Source: Paralithodes platypus (lineage: Eukaryota > Arthropoda > Malacostraca > Decapoda > Lithodidae). Taken from it: a stretch of 64,000 nucleotides of DNA. Below the pieces are notes generated by a model. The model saw nothing but the letters and a program-made list of their open reading frames with translations, had not been told where the DNA came from and made no database searches. How positions within the stretch are numbered: position 1 is the stretch's first letter; each line of letters starts with the position of its first letter. The stretch is from the NCBI GenBank assembly GCA_032716605.1, contig CM064480.1, forward strand, positions 21,415,651-21,479,650, in the 5' to 3' direction. The position numbers and the translations under genes were made by a program. This document shows, piece by piece, positions 53,191-63,923 of the stretch.

Positions 53191-54115
53191 ATTGATAGGT
53201 CAATATACAGAGTCTACCTAGCGACAATACTCTTCTCATTGGCGTGCTTTCACTACTTGGGTTGTAGAAACCTCTCAGACAGACACTTCGGTTGCATTAG
53301 TTTTCAAATACCTGGATTATTTGTTTGAACATAAGCGTCTAGCAGTTAACACTTTAAAAAACCACTTGTCAGCTATAAAGATCCCCCTTTTTTATCTAAC
53401 AGGTTTATCTATACCGCCGGCGGAGGAAAAGGGTTTCATGAGAGCATGTTTCAGGCTTCGTCCACCACCCCGCCAGCTCACACCTACCTGGTCACTCGAG
53501 AAGACTTTAGCATTGCTTTATTCCCCCAAATACACCAAGAACCCACCTTTTGAATTAATTCTTAAGAAAGCTGTGTTTTTGGTGGCTCTTGCCTCAGGTA
53601 ATCGGGTATCTGAGTTGGCGGCGATGTGTAACACACCTAATTGCCTTAGATTTGGGTGGCGCAATGCTGATGTACAGATTGCTCCGTCTCCTTCTTTTGT
53701 TGCCAAAAATGAACATCAGGATCATGTTTTTACTTCCTTTACTGTACCTGCCCTTAAACGCGGCGATACTCACCACATTCTATGTCCAGTACAAGCCTTG
53801 ATTAAGTTAATCAGAGCATCCCAGCCTAAGCAACCGGGAGCTCTATGGGTATCTGCGAAAGGTACACAGGTTACAAAGCGAAGGTTGGCGGCCCTCCTCG
53901 TAGAAGTTATCAGGGAAAGCAATCCCGGCTTAGTGGTAAGAGCCCATGACATTCGTAAATGGGCGGTGTCCCTACGCTTTTTACATAATTATTCGGTAGA
54001 TGATATTGCCGAAACTAATTTATGGGCCTCCAATCATACCTTTCTATCTCGCTATCTGTCAGTACAGCTAGAAAGGCCAAAGCACACCTGTGTGGCCCTC
54101 CGGCAACGGGTGTAA
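53030..54115 (+). pseudogene. DIRS-C tyrosine recombinase
   Basis: Reads RDLADFCFLDIQRAKWLPQY, then an in-frame TAG at 53219-53221 where the relatives have Lys (STKRQY). It then runs open to 54115: TLKNHLSAIKIPLFYLTGL, GFMRACFRLRPPPRQL, the catalytic box SGNRVSELAAM (Arg), AHDIRKWAVSL (His-x-x-Arg), SNHTFLSRYL (Tyr) and the C-terminal CVALRQRV. All four catalytic residues are kept. One nonsense codon is the only visible lesion in the recombinase domain. Confidence 0.85.
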
Positions 54116-54674
54116 GATCTTTGTGCTAGTAGATTTAAGCTGTTGTTTTCAACAGGGGGGGGGGATGTGTAACTACAAAGACACTAACACCCCTTCGCCG
54201 AAAACTTGTGATATATATGCAAATATGTAAGACCAAAGGTTGTGATCTCTATTTACATTGTAAATCTTCTTTTTCTCTAGTAATTAAGAAAGATATATTT
54301 TTCTAGTCAAGAAAGATGGGATAACATAGGCTAATGTTTTGATATTATTTAAGAGTAATATGAGTGATATATACTAAAATACTATTACCTATGCAATTTT
54401 CACAGCATACCTAAGTTATGGTTGCAATATTAAGAACAAGTGTCAAATGTCACATACATTATTTTGTACATAGTCGGAGTCACAAGCCTAGTGACATACA
54501 TTATATGTTCAGTAACTCAAGCTAGTCGTGATTTTGTGTACTCGGTTAAGCAGTCGCCCTGTGCGGGCCTTATAATCTGAGTCAATAACGTCACACTCTT
54601 AGTAATATTATAATCTAAGTCATGTTGAGAATCCGGTATTCGCCAACAAGGTGGGTTATACATAAGCAGTATCT
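54116..54674 (+). other. DIRS-C 3' untranslated region
   Basis: Follows the recombinase stop. G run 54157-54164, AT-rich thereafter. No gene. It continues after the piggyBac at 63720. Confidence 0.6.
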
Positions 54675-57178
54675 TTAACCCCTCCACCCCGGAAGGGCTC
54701 TTGAACGCCCATAACAAACTCGGCCCGCGCAACCCGGAAGGGCTCTTGAACGCCCATTGCTTGCGTGAGTGCTTTCGAATGCCGCGCGTATATTTTTGGT
54801 GTCGTGGGAGGGTAGGTGGCGCCACCAGGCGTAAACTACGCCACAACAACAGTATCTACCCCGACGCCATCATGGACAGTACGCCAAATAGTGATTCCGC
54901 TGTGTCCGATACCGTGCTTCCTATGACGCCCTTGCTAGTTCGTCGCGCCTTACCCCGACGCCATCGCCTAAATGTGTTATCTCCCGGAGGTATTGAGACG
55001 ACATTGAGACTATATGAGCGTGCTGATGCCAAGTATATTGTTGATGATATAGTCAGTGACGACTCCAGTAATTATAAGTCGAGTGATTATGGCCATGAGA
55101 GTGAGAAAGAAGAGCAATTCCTGGGATTTGCGAGAGAACATGACAGTGATGAAGGTGATGTACCAGTTGTTGAGGAAACTGGTTTACCTAAAGACAGTGA
55201 ACTTGAGAGAGTGAGTGAGTGGGAGAGTTCAAGGTCACTCACCAAATTTCGCATAAGTGACACAACGCCAAGCCCTTCCCCAGGTAAATTGCCTTTCAAG
55301 CTACACTTGTATAAGCAGAAAATACTTGAGAAGGCGACCGCGGCAGCTAGGGAACAAGCAAAAATACTTGATGAGGCTGTGAGTGAGGGTCAGCGTGGTG
55401 ACCCTTCTCGTCCGCCATTGTCTCCCTTATCTACCCACGCCACCCAAGATGACCCGGATGCCCCGCATTCTTCCCCACCACCCCCACCACTGCCAAGGGT
55501 TGAGGACCCCCACTTTCGGCCTATTTGCCTCCTAGGTCCCCCGACAGGAGACATACTGCTGCCGAAAAGGGGAAAGGCAGGAAATATACCAAAAAAATTA
55601 AGAAAAGTAAGAGAGTTTTGTTCGAGGCTCCCGCGGCGTCCACCCATGCCGGCCCCAGCCATACGTCCCCGCAACTTTCCCCACGGTCCTCCCCACCTCT
55701 CCCGCCTTCAACATGTCTTCCTGAAGAAGTCTTTGAGCTCGCATCACCAATACCTGGGCCTAGTGACAGTGAAACATTGCTTTCTGTCACTCGTCGCAGG
55801 CCAAGGAGCCCAGGACCTCGGGGGGACACAGCCTCACCTGCCACTCCTTCCCCACCTCGCCCACCCGCACGCCGCCCACGCATCACTGGTTCCCCGCCAG
55901 ATTATGTGGGGGCCACTGATGATGAAGGGCACCTCTCTGAAGACTCTGGCCATGATTACATAGGTCCACCGTCAGGGCAAGATGACCACTCTGACGATGA
56001 CTATATGGACATCGACGACCCTCGACCCATCCGCTTGGCCCGGCGTCGTGCTGGCCGCCACCCTGGCCGACGCCCTCGCCGCCCTAGGGCGCGCGCCTCC
56101 CGAGTTGGCCGTGGGCGTGCTGGGCCACCAGCTGGAGCTCCTCGTCAGCGTAGACAAGACCCATTCTACGTTTTTCAGTGGCAAGACGTAGTTGATGGGG
56201 ATGGATACAACCCTGATGTGCCAGCTTTTGATGAGGTACTGGAGGGTTCAGGCATTACCCCCAATTTTCCTGCAGGCCCCAATGCTCCACCACACGAACT
56301 ATTTGAGGCCTTCTTTGATGAGGAGGTGGTAGGCTATGTTGTCAAAGAGACAAATAAGCAGCACCAATTTCAGGTCCACTTTTTGGGCAAGGTGACCAAG
56401 GGCCACATGAGGCAGTGGACCCCAGTGACTCATAAAGAGTTCATGGTGTTCCTGGCACTCACCATGCTAATGCCTCATGTCAAGAAGCATAGGTTGCCTG
56501 ACTATTGAATCACCAATGATCTGATATCCACCCCTGCCTTCGGGAAATATATGTCTCGCGACCGGTACCTTGATATCCTCGCAGCGCTCCATCTTGTCAC
56601 CAACACCGACGTCCACCTCGGTGTGACAAGCTGTGGAAGATTAGGACGTTGTACGAGATGATGTGAGAACGCTTCACCTCCTACTTCAAGCCCTTCCGCA
56701 AGGTCGTCATTGACGAGTCTCTTGTGCTGTTCCGGGGAAAACTCAGCTTCCGGCAGTACATCCCCTCAAAAAGACATCGCTTTGGCATAAAATTCTTTGT
56801 GCTGTGCGACTGCCAAACTGGCTATGTCCTGGACTTCCTGGTCTACAGCGGGAAGGAAGGGGACTTGCTTGTGGACCCCCTCATTGGCTTTGGCGGAGCA
56901 GTGGTGCAAGCCATGATGGACCGCTACTTTCATAAGAATCACGTCCTCTACACGGACAATTATTACACGTCCTCCACTCTCTCACAGTACCTGCATGAGC
57001 GCAAGACGGGGACTGTAGGCACAGTACGAGGGAAAAGGAAGGGCATGCCACCTTTCCCTCCAAAGACCAAAAAAGGTGATGTGTTCAAGAAGAAGTCGGG
57101 GCCCATTCTGGCTATCCACTGGCACGACCAGCGGAAGGTCAACCTCCTGACCACCATCCACAAGGGGGAAATGATGAT

Positions 57179-59046
57179 ATGCAGTTTGGTTTTATGCCAG
57201 GACGTGGTACAACCGATGCTATCTTCATAGTCAGGCAGATACAGGAAAGATACTTACTAAAAGGCAGGGATCTTTACTTTGTGTTTGTGGACCTGGAGAA
57301 GGCCTTTGATAGGGTACCTAGAGATGTTGTACAGTGGGCTATGAGGAAACTTGGTGTGGAAGAGTGGCTGGTGCGTGTGATAATGAAGATGTATGAGGAT
57401 TCGCGAAGTTCGGTGAGGGTGAAGGGTGTACTGAGTGATGAGTTCGCAGTCCGTGTTGGAGTCCATCAGGGTTCAGTGTTAAGCCCCCTCCTCTTTATTA
57501 TGGTCTTGGAGGCGCTGTCTAGAATTTTTAGAGGCGGACTCCCGTTGGAACTGTTTTATGCAGACGATTTAGTCCTAATAGCTGACAGTATGCAGGATGC
57601 TGAAGCCAAATTCAGAGAGTGGAGAGAGGGCATGGCGAGCAAGGGTTTAAGAGTCAATATTAACAAAACCAAGGTTGTTGTTGTTGTTGTTCCCCAAGCT
57701 GCCTGGCCGAACAGCCCCAAGGCCCTGAGCAAGGCCAAGGCCACAACCGAGCGCCCCCACAGAACCCTCCCCGCCGACCACAATAAAGCCTGGGTGACCG
57801 AAGCCACTCCATGGCGGGGAGCTGAGGAGGGCGCGGAAATGCCCGGGAATCCAAAGCCCCACCCAGGGCCCTGTGTCCCTCAGCAATTATGAAGAGAAAG
57901 TTGAGGGGCAAGGGAAAAATGTGACGCTTTGGCTTCCAATCTTGGTAGATTGGATCAATCCACGTTAGAGACGCCGTCACTTGAGATCTAGAAAATATAT
58001 AAGTAAAAGGAACAGTCAGAGTAAGCTATGGGTATGGCAGAGATTGCTCAGTTCTCACTCTAATAGACCAGCCCATCACCACATGACTAGAACCCAATCC
58101 TCTCAGCATCAGCTAGGAAAGGCCCTAGAAAGCCGCCTTTGGCGGGGGGATAGCTCCCCTATTTCAACCCTTTTCGGGGTTGGGCACCCGCCCACAAAAC
58201 CAAGGTTATGCATTGTAGTTTGAGACGAGGCAATGTGGAAAAGAGCGGTGCATACCCATGTGCAGTGTGTGGAAAGGGAGTGGGCGTTAACTCAATTCAA
58301 TGTAGCATCTGTCGATGTTGGGTACACCATGGGAGTAAGCGCTGTAGTAGAATAAAGGGGCCCCTGCCGAAGGATAAGTCAGAAATAGAGAAATTTGAGT
58401 GCGTAGTGTGCAAAGGCGAGCTTGTGTTAAGTGATGATCCTGTGGCTGTGAATTTTGGAAATGAGTCTTTGGAGCTGGTGAACAAGTTTTGTTACCTAGG
58501 AGATCCCATCTCTGCCGGTGGTGGGCGCGAGGCTGCCACTGTTGCTAGAATTAGGTGTGGCTGGGGGAAGTTCAGAGAATTGATGCCAATCCTGACCATG
58601 AAAAGAATGCCTCTCCCCTGAAGGGAAAGGTGTATGCCTCATGTGTTAGAAGTGCAATGACGTATGCCTCAGAAACATGGGCCGTTAAAGTAGAGGATGT
58701 CAACAGAATGGAGCGTAATGAGATGAGAATGGTGAGATGGATGTGTGGGGCCAGGCTACAGGATAGAATAACAAATGTTGAGCTGAGGAGACGTTTAGGT
58801 ATAAAGAGTATTAGCGAGGTGATGCGTACAAGTAGACTGGGATGGTATGGACATGTGGAGAGAATGGATGAACAAAATTGGGTGAAAAAATGCAGGTCTG
58901 TGATTGTGGAGGGAGCTGCACCAAGGGGTGGACCGAGGAAGACCTGGGATCGGACTATACGCGCCGATCTCAAATCCAAGAACTTGACAAGTGAAGCAGC
59001 CCTTAACAGGGTTGCCTGGAATGCCGCCATTAGGACAAGAGACTGA
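57179..59046 (+). pseudogene. LINE family 3 reverse transcriptase and C-terminal region
   Basis: 57179-57676: QFGFMPGRGTTDAIFIVRQ, FVDLEKAFDRVPRDVVQWAM, VGVHQGSVLSPLLFIMV, catalytic FYADDLVLIA and GLRVNINKTKV, where the SINE enters. From 58208: YPCAVCGKGVGVNSIQCSIC, RCWVHH and ECVVCKGEL form a PHD-like Cys/His cluster, then NKFCYLGDPISAGGGREAAT. After a frameshift near 58560: SETWAVKVEDVNRMERNEMR, MVRWMCGARLQDRITNVELR, RLGWYGHVERM and AWNAAIRTRD, ending at 59046. The upstream endonuclease is missing. Confidence 0.85.
57677..58193 (-). mobile_element. SINE with (AAC)n tail, fullest copy
   Basis: 517 bp flanked by the 14-bp duplication ACAAAACCAAGGTT (57663-57676 and 58194-58207). The minus-strand tail (AAC)4-5 lies at 57677-57691. 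It matches 25637-26039 and shares a head module with the (ATG)n SINE at 13696-14249. No coding function. Confidence 0.85.
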
Positions 59047-59849
59047 AACTGCACTTATGTGTGGAACACTCAGTCTTAAAATTTTATGTATGTATGTATG
59101 TAAATGGTGGAGACTGGCAAGGTGGATCGCCGCACCCAGGCCAGGGTGACCAAGCCCGATGCTGTCCTGGACTACAACATCAACATGAGGCTGGTGGACA
59201 AGTCCGACATGCAGATAGGCTTCATTGACTGCCTGCGTACCTCGTGCAGATGGTACAAAAAGTTCTTTCTGCATATGGTGGACATGTCAGTTCTGAATGC
59301 CTACAATATATACAAGCTTCGGAATGTGAACACACCCATGAAGTTCAATAGCCTGCGGAGGTTCCAAAAGCAGGTGTTGACGGAGCTCTTGGAGAAGTAT
59401 GCTACGCCACAGAGGGCAGTGGCACATCCTGGGCCCGCCGTTATTGACCGCTTGCAGTGTGCTCAATACTTGATTAGGCACAGGCTTGGTTCCCTGCCTC
59501 AGAATGAATCAGGAAGAACGCAGCAGAAGCGGTGCCATGTCTGCTACAACAGCAGGGTGAGGCCGAGGTCAGGTAAAAAGTCAACCATGGAGTGTGTGGA
59601 GTGCAAGGTGGCACTCTGTGCTTTAGAGTGCTTCTTTGATTACCACTCCAAGCTGGAGTTCTAATAATCATACTGAAATTGCCAAATAAAATGACAATAT
59701 GTACACTATAATTATATATAGGCAAAAAGTGGAAGAAAACCAATTTATTGTAATACAAAAGTCATGTATTATGATAAAATTGATACAAATACAATTACAC
59801 CATAATAATATGTGAAAGTGACACATATGTATATACCAAGTGACATTCA

Positions 59850-59878
59850 ACTTGTGACAACAACAACAACAACAACAA
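59850..59878 (+). mobile_element. 29-bp (AAC)n-tail insertion with 14-bp target duplication
   Basis: CCAAGTGACATTCA occurs at 59836-59849 and 59879-59892. Between them is only ACTTGTGAC plus (AAC)n. It looks like a retrotransposed SINE or LINE truncated to its tail. Confidence 0.6.
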
Positions 59879-59897
59879 CCAAGTGACATTCATAATT

Positions 59898-62560
59898 TTT
59901 TTTTTTTTTTTTTTTTTTTAAGAGACAATGAACGGAGGAAGGAAAAACACAGATAAAACAAAAAGGTCCATGTGCCTAAAGGCATCCTCCATTCATAAAA
60001 TGTTTGTAACAACTGGATTTAAACATTTGTAGATTGTAAGTTTGTGGAAAGCAATTCGAGGGAAGTGAATTCCAAAGAGTAGTAGCTCTGGGGATAAATG
60101 AATTCTGATAAGCAGAAGTTCTGCATTGTGGAGGAGAAAGTGTAAATTCATGGGCGCTCTCAGCTGCCCTAGTTCTACGGGGAAAGATGTGGAGAGGCGG
60201 CACAATTGAAGCAAGTTCCTCGGAACAATTGCTGTGAAAATATCTGTAGAATAATGCAAGGGATGCAACGTTTCTTCGTATGGATAATGTAGAAGGTCCT
60301 GTGTGATTGCAGGGTTATTGATTAATCTAATAGCTTTATTTTGAATTTTGTCCAACTGCCTCAATGCACTCCACTTCCACCCACAGAGGTGAACAGTAAT
60401 CCATCTGAGAACGCACATGACTTTTATATATCACGGCCAACTGCTCGTCAGTGAAGAATTCTCGAACTCTGTAAGGAGTCCCAGTTTTTTAGAGGCATTC
60501 TTAGCAATGCTTCTAACATAATGTGTCCAGCTCAAGTTAGTAGTTAATGTTACACCGAGAATGTCAATACTAGGGGAAGTGGGAATATTTACATCATTAA
60601 AAAATATATGGGAGTCAGTGAGATTCTGTCGGTTAGAAAATTGAATGTACTTGGTTTTCTGTGCATTAAAGGAAACTAGATTCTTTTGTCCCCATCCATC
60701 AATTCTAGAAAGGTCCTGGTTCAGAGAAATTGCAGTGTTTATTTTTGAATTTATAAGATCGGGTTGGGTGAAAGAATTGGTAAATGTGAAGGAACTGTGG
60801 AGTGTTGAGTCATCTGCGTAGGAATGTATTGGATTATGAGTGGTAGATATGAGATCATTGATATGAATGAGGAACAGAATTGGGGCCAAAACTGATCCCT
60901 GGGGAACACCAGCATTTATTGAGTGAAATTGAGAATAAAGGCCATCTACCATTACACGTATTTTTCTGTTATGAAGATAAGAAGAAATTAGTGGAACTAA
61001 TGATGCAAGGCCGTAGTGTGACATCTTCGACAATAAGGATTGATGCCAGACTCTATCAAATGCCTTTGATATATCCAGTGCTATTGTATGTGTTTCACCA
61101 TGTTGGTCTGTAGCTTGGTTGATTTGATGCGTAAGAAGGCATAGCATGTCTGCAGTTGATCGACATCGTCTAAAACCATATTGCCTATCACTGATTAATT
61201 TATTATTCTCAAGATGCTTAATTATGTGATTATTTAATATAATTTCAAAGACTTTACCAAGAGTGGAAGTTATAGCTATTGGTCTGTAGTTTGATGGATC
61301 TGAAGAGGCACCTTTTTTAGGAACTGGATGGATGTTTGCTTCTTTCCAGGGTACTGGGAAGCATGAGGTATGAGTACACAGACGGAAAAATTTTGCCAAT
61401 ACAGGAGCGAGCACCAAGGAGCAATTCTTAAGTACTATTGGAGGAATTTCATCTGGACCAGGAGCCTTATCTACGAGAGATTCTGCAAAATAGTTTTGAC
61501 ATGTCTGGTGTGGATCTTAAGTGAGGAATTTCAGGCGAATTAAATTAAGTACAGGGACATCTTGATTTATTTCATCTAAGGTTGAGTTGGTGGAGAAAAT
61601 ATCCAAGAAGGTTAGCTTTTCCTCGTGGTCACTTACAAGATTGCCAGTCGGAGATTTTAATGGTGGAATGGATGAAGCAGTAGTGAAGTTGGATTTAAAT
61701 GAGTTAAGAGTAGACCAAAATATTTTGTTATCATTTGGATTATTTAGAAGTTTATTTGCCTGCTTGTGGAGAAAGTTTGATTTAGTTAGGTTTAATACAG
61801 TTTTGGCATGATTTCTGATGTTTCTAAAGTAATTAAAGGCTTCATGTGTTTTTGATCTTGTGTATGCATTGTAGGCTATTGCTTTTTGTTCAGTTACTCT
61901 AGCACAATTATGGTCAAACCATTTAGGTGAATTAGATCTTTTACTGTACTTTTGATGAGGAATAAAAGTTTCCATTCCAATTTTACAAAATCTTGTATGT
62001 GGCTCAAGGTGGAGTGTGCATCATTAGAAAAGAAAGAGGTCCAGGGAATATCAATAAAGAAACCTTGAAGACCCTCCCAGTCTGCCCTATCGTAATGCCA
62101 TTTAGTCACCAAAACAGGTTCAGAGTGGGAAGGTGTGGTAGGTGATAGACAGGTGGCCTGTATCAGACAGTGATCAGAAGATCCAAGCGGGGACCTCACT
62201 GTAACATCATAATTTTCTGAATTGGTTGTTAAAAATAAGTCCAGTAGGTGGGAATTATGATTAGGATTATCTGGTACACGGGTGGGTTGGTTGACTAGTT
62301 GAGTGAGATTAAATGAGTCTGCAAATAGCTCACATTCAAGACCAGCATCATCAGTCCTGGCTGAATGAGTGAGCCATTCAACATTATGGACATTAAAATC
62401 ACCCAACACAGTGATTTCAGAAGAAGCATTTAAGTTGAGGACACTGAGTTGTGAGGACAGAGAATCAAAAAGACTTTGCTCTGGAGGAGTATTTGGGGAA
62501 CGGTAGATGCAACATATGTATTTAAATTTACCAGCATGATTAGAACCTATAGAAATATAT
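59898..62560 (-). mobile_element. LINE family 2, 5'-truncated, minus strand
   Basis: The 3' A tail is the T run at 59898-59922. Coding sequence runs from about 62550 (mid-endonuclease) to 59976. Motif wording (LDISKAFDRVWH, SYADDSTLH) shows it is related to family 1, but the sequences differ widely. Several frameshifts. The 5' end lies near the start of the 177-bp array. No target duplication recognised. Confidence 0.85.
59976..62550 (-). pseudogene. LINE family 2 endonuclease and reverse transcriptase
   Basis: The endonuclease part from about 62550: YICCIYRSPNTPPEQS, then 62409-61894: MLGDFNVHNVEWL (DFN), HLLDLFLTTN and LGSSDHCLIQAT (SDH). Linker 61975-61517: FNYFRNIRNHAKTVL and LKSPTGNLVSDHEEKLTFL. 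Polymerase 61417-60431: PVPKKGASSDPSNYRPIAIT, DRQYGFRRCRSTADMLCLLT, LDISKAFDRVWHQSLL, NAGVPQGSVLAPILFLIHIN, catalytic SYADDSTLHSSF and VSFNAQKTKYIQFSNRQ. The C-terminal region 60418-59976 shows AIRLINNPAIT and ATTLWNSLPSNCFP. The catalytic YADD is intact. Frame changes near 61480, 60430 and 60230 indicate a dead copy. Confidence 0.85.
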
Positions 62561-62630
62561 AAATCAGTGAAAAAAAGACAATAAATTGTATATAAAACGT
62601 TTACAAATCATATAACTAAGTGAAAGTGAC

Positions 62631-63335
62631 ACAAGACCTAATATTTGATGGCCAAAGTATAATAAACACCTGTGATAACGAATAATCAGTGCCTAATACA
62701 ACAATAACCTACCTCAATTACTAATAAAATGTACGGTATCGAGTGAAAATGAGCATTATCAGTGACAGTGACACTCTCTAAAGCATATTTGTCAAAGTGA
62801 AAGTGACACAAGACCTAATATTTGATGGCCAAAGTATAATAAACACCTGTGATAACGAATAATCAGTGCCTAATACAACAATAACCTACCTCAATTACTA
62901 ATAAAATGTACGGTATCGAGTGAAAATGAGCATTATCAGTGACAGTGACACTCTCTAAAGCATATTTGTCAAAGTGAAAGTGACACAAGACCTAATATTT
63001 GATGGCCAAAGTATAATAAACACCTGTGATAACGAATAATCAGTGCCTAATACAACAATAACCTACCTCAATTACTAATAAAATGTACGGTATCGAGTGA
63101 AAATGAGCATTATCAGTGACAGTGACACTCTCTAAAGCATATTTGTCAAAGTGAAAGTGACACAAGACCTAATATTTGATGGCCAAAGTATAATAAACAC
63201 CTGTGATAACGAATAATAAGTGCCTAATACAACAATAACCTACCTCAATTACTAATAAAATGTACGGTATCGAGTGAAAATTAGCAATATCAGTGACAGT
63301 GATACCCTAATAAACATATTTTATATAATTGGCCT
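62631..63335. repeat. 177-bp tandem repeat, four copies
   Basis: ACAAGACCTAATATTTGATG starts at 62631, 62808, 62985 and 63162: exactly 177 bp apart each time. Units are nearly identical; the fourth diverges after 63280. Each contains GTGATAACGAATAATCAGTG, GTACGGTATCGAGTG and two or three AGTGACA-type words. It lies within the piggyBac, between LINE family 2 and the right terminal region. No coding. Confidence 0.95.
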
Positions 63336-63923
63336 CAAAATAACTATAAAAATATCAAATAAACATCACATTCTCAATATCAAACACTAAAATCGTCTAA
63401 GGGAGATAAATACTTTGGCGCGACGAGCGGCTAGGTGCGTCGTAGCCATGGCCGGGGCGACGCGTCCGAACGCGGGAAGAATTTTCCGCCGAAAAGCACT
63501 CGTCTTCCCGCGCTCACCATTATGCAACCAGAGGGGCTAGAGACCTCTACTCAACGCCATTCGACAGAGGAAGGTTTGTGGAACATTATTCTTTTTTATT
63601 CACAACATTACATGCCATATTCATTGACTTACAGAGTAGTTAACATAGCCCAAAGATCGTCAAAACACCCGGTACCGCAGCACAGTCGCGAGCTATAGCC
63701 CCCGGGGCTGGAGGGTTAAGCACACATCTGCTTACTCTTTCATATTTTTATATCTGTAAAAGCATTTACATATTGAAGAATACACGTTATTGTAAGTAAC
63801 AATAAATATTTGAGTTGTCTTGGTGTTTCTGTGAAACCTTTGGATTTTGAGTTGGGAATACTTTCGGAGAGCGGGCTTTTAAGGGTCATCAGTACGAATG
63901 TCCCCCTCCAGTCTTAGAATTCT

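Larger units (their letters stand above)
57174..59101 (+). mobile_element. LINE family 3, 5'-truncated, inside the transposase
   Basis: Flanked by AAATG (57169-57173 and 59102-59106). Excision restores transposase residues GEMVETGK. Reverse transcriptase, zinc-finger segment and C-terminal region are present. The 3' end is a short (ATGT)n run (59087-59101). A SINE (57677-58193) interrupts it. The clade is not determined; it is distinct from families 1, 2 and 4. Confidence 0.9.
54872..59664 (+). pseudogene. piggyBac transposase (DDE_Tnp_1_7 type), split and frameshifted
   Basis: ATG at 54872 (MDSTPNSDSAVSD). A long acidic and Pro-rich N-terminal region changes frame near 55560. The catalytic domain starts about 56160 (DPFYVFQWQDV). 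W is replaced by TGA at 56506 after LPDY, a frameshift occurs near 56625, and a second TGA lies at 56661. Then VVIDESLVLFRGKLSF (first catalytic Asp), GIKFFVLCD, YTDNYYTSSTL (second Asp) and LAIHWHDQRKVNLLTTIH. The LINE insertion falls after HKGEM. The frame resumes at 59106 with VETGKVDRR, VLDYNINMRLVDKSDMQ (third Asp), RWYKKFFLHMVDM. A C-terminal Cys-rich zinc finger (CHVCYNSRV, CVECKVALC, CFFDYH) ends at 59664. AATAAA lies at 59686. Canonical but inactive. Confidence 0.9.
54675..63719 (+). mobile_element. piggyBac transposon, coding, broken by nested insertions
   Basis: TTAA at 54675-54678 and 63716-63719. The left end CCCCTCCACCCCGGAAGGG and right end GGGGCTGGAGGG match the ends of the 488-bp MITEs (copies 1, 3, 4). 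CCCGGAAGGGCTCTTGAACG is repeated near the left end (54692, 54729). Own sequence: 54679-57168 and 59102-59849 or so, plus the right end from about 63340. It contains LINE family 3 (57174-59101, with a SINE), a 29-bp tail insertion, LINE family 2 (59898-62560) and a tandem array (62631-63335). It is inserted in the 3' UTR of DIRS-C. Confidence 0.9.

Noticed and set aside
62631..63335. CRISPR array
   Set aside because: The repeats are contiguous 177-bp units with no variable spacers, in a eukaryotic transposon.
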